A stretch of DNA of 14,870 nt from DHVE2 group archaeon (GTDB lineage Archaea; Thermoplasmatota; Thermoplasmata; Thermoplasmatales; Aciduliprofundaceae), in the NCBI GenBank assembly GCA_015520985.1, contig WAOY01000180.1:1-14870 (forward strand), written 5' to 3'. The notes below the pieces were generated by a model that was not told the DNA's origin, searched no databases, and saw only the letters and a program-made list of their open reading frames with translations. A program made the translations under genes and the position numbers. Below are positions 14,181 through 14,870 of this stretch, piece after piece (the stretch's first letter is position 1; the number at the start of each line of letters is the position of its first letter).

Positions 14181-14870
14181 CGAATATGCGGTTTATGAAC
14201 CAGTCCACGTCGAATTTCATAAGGTCATCGTAGCCCTGCCCGGTGCCCAGGAATATGATGGGCTTTCCTATCTCGTAGGCGATGCTTATCGCAGCGCCTC
14301 CCTTGGCGTCGGCGTCTATCTTCGTCAAAATGACCGCGTCCACGCCCACCTCCTTGTCGAAGGTCTTCGCCTGCTCTATGGCGTCGTTGCCCGCGAGGGC
14401 ATCGCCGACGAAGATCGTGAGGTGCGGCTTCGCGACCCTCTTTATCTTCTTCATCTCATCCATGAGGTTGCGGTTGGTCTGCATCCTCCCGGCGGTGTCT
14501 ATGAGAACGAAGTCCCTATGCTTCGCCTTTGCGTGCTCTATTGCATCGTAGGCCACCGCCGCCGGATCCCCGCCCGCCTGGTGCTTGATCACCTTCACCC
14601 CAAGATTCTCCCCGTGGATGGATATCTGCTCGATCGCCCCCGCCCTGAAGGTGTCGCTGGCGGCCAGGACGACGGAATAGCCCTCGGACATCAGGTACTT
14701 GGCCATCTTCGCTATGACCGTCGTCTTTCCCGTGCCGTTCACGCCCAGGAACATTATCACGCAGGGCTTCTCGCAGTTCTCGGCGAATTCGTCAAAGTCG
14801 AATTTCTTATCCAGGATGCTCCTGAGGGATCTCTTGAGGGAATTCTCCACAATCTTCCCTATATCCGCAC
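14173..14870 (-). CDS. ftsY: Signal recognition particle receptor FtsY, NG domain (5' end outside window)
   Basis: FtsY is the membrane-associated GTPase that docks SRP-ribosome complexes at the translocon. The visible part covers most of the NG domain: G1 [26 protein letters not shown]3 [16 protein letters not shown]4 [15 protein letters not shown] and the closing [13 protein letters not shown]. That last segment is typical of FtsY and differs from SRP54 (GEK.DDLE.F). The frame stays open to the right edge (ADIGKIVEN...), so the GTG at 14850 is probably internal and the N-terminal part is cut off. The protein ends right after the G domain, as FtsY does, with no M domain. Confidence 0.93.
   Translation of the reverse strand, partial: ADIGKIVENSLKRSLRSILDKKFDFDEFAENCEKPCVIMFLGVNGTGKTTVIAKMAKYLMSEGYSVVLAASDTFRAGAIEQISIHGENLGVKVIKHQAGGDPAAVAYDAIEHAKAKHRDFVLIDTAGRMQTNRNLMDEMKKIKRVAKPHLTIFVGDALAGNDAIEQAKTFDKEVGVDAVILTKIDADAKGGAAISIAYEIGKPIIFLGTGQGYDDLMKFDVDWFINRIFGD

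Noticed and set aside
1..14870. CRISPR arrays, tRNA or rRNA genes, insertion sequences, riboswitches
   Set aside because: No direct-repeat arrays, tRNA-like cloverleafs, transposase frames or inverted-repeat ends were recognised by reading. Intergenic gaps are at most about 125 bp.

Overview
This window is chromosomal DNA from a euryarchaeon, most likely a member of the Thermoplasmatota (inference). The evidence is a complete archaeal A-type ATP synthase operon in the order H-I-K-E-C-F-A-B, an archaeal ThiI without a rhodanese domain, an SRP receptor of FtsY type, an Mrp-type P-loop ATPase, an SbcD/Mre11-related phosphoesterase of archaeal type, and TATA boxes placed about 26 nt upstream of start codons. 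Genes are tightly packed and the DNA is moderately GC-rich by eye. No rRNA, tRNA, CRISPR array or insertion sequence was seen.

Layout. Bases 1-451 hold the last 12 codons of an NSUN-type RNA methylase and an overlapping small PUA-like gene. They converge on thiI (complement 448-1527). Divergent from thiI is a radical SAM/SPASM enzyme (1617-2687), followed by a metallophosphoesterase (2718-3446). The phosphoesterase runs 47 bp into the end of the convergent mrp gene (complement 3400-4233, possibly from 4287). Divergent from mrp is the ATP synthase operon (4357-13291), which ends in a T-run. Converging on it from the right are a PLP-dependent cysteine-synthase-family gene (complement 13296-14180) and ftsY (complement 14173 to beyond the right edge), which overlap by 8 bp.

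The ATP synthase is the most interesting part. Its membrane-ring subunit K is 449 aa long, with a signal peptide, an extracytoplasmic beta-sandwich (PKD-like) domain and four tandem helical hairpins. Hairpins 2-4 carry the ion-binding Glu and a partner Gln. Hairpin 1 has lost both but keeps the Thr-Gln that would serve its neighbour. Hairpin 4 has lost that Gln, which would face the missing site. The pattern predicts three ion sites per four hairpins and a Na+-type site. Subunit C, the rotor adaptor that sits on the ring and is soluble in the well-studied enzymes, starts with a transmembrane helix. Subunit D, the central shaft, is not in the operon. Together these suggest a remodelled rotor with an outer cap and perhaps a lumenal or peripheral anchor.

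Gene expression also shows a consistent pattern. Promoter-proximal genes (thiI, the radical SAM gene, the phosphoesterase, atpH) look leaderless, with the start codon about 26 nt from the TATA box. Genes inside the operon start at ATGA, GTGA or TAAATG junctions behind clear Shine-Dalgarno sequences. These signals revise several start codons inward from the longest reading frame.
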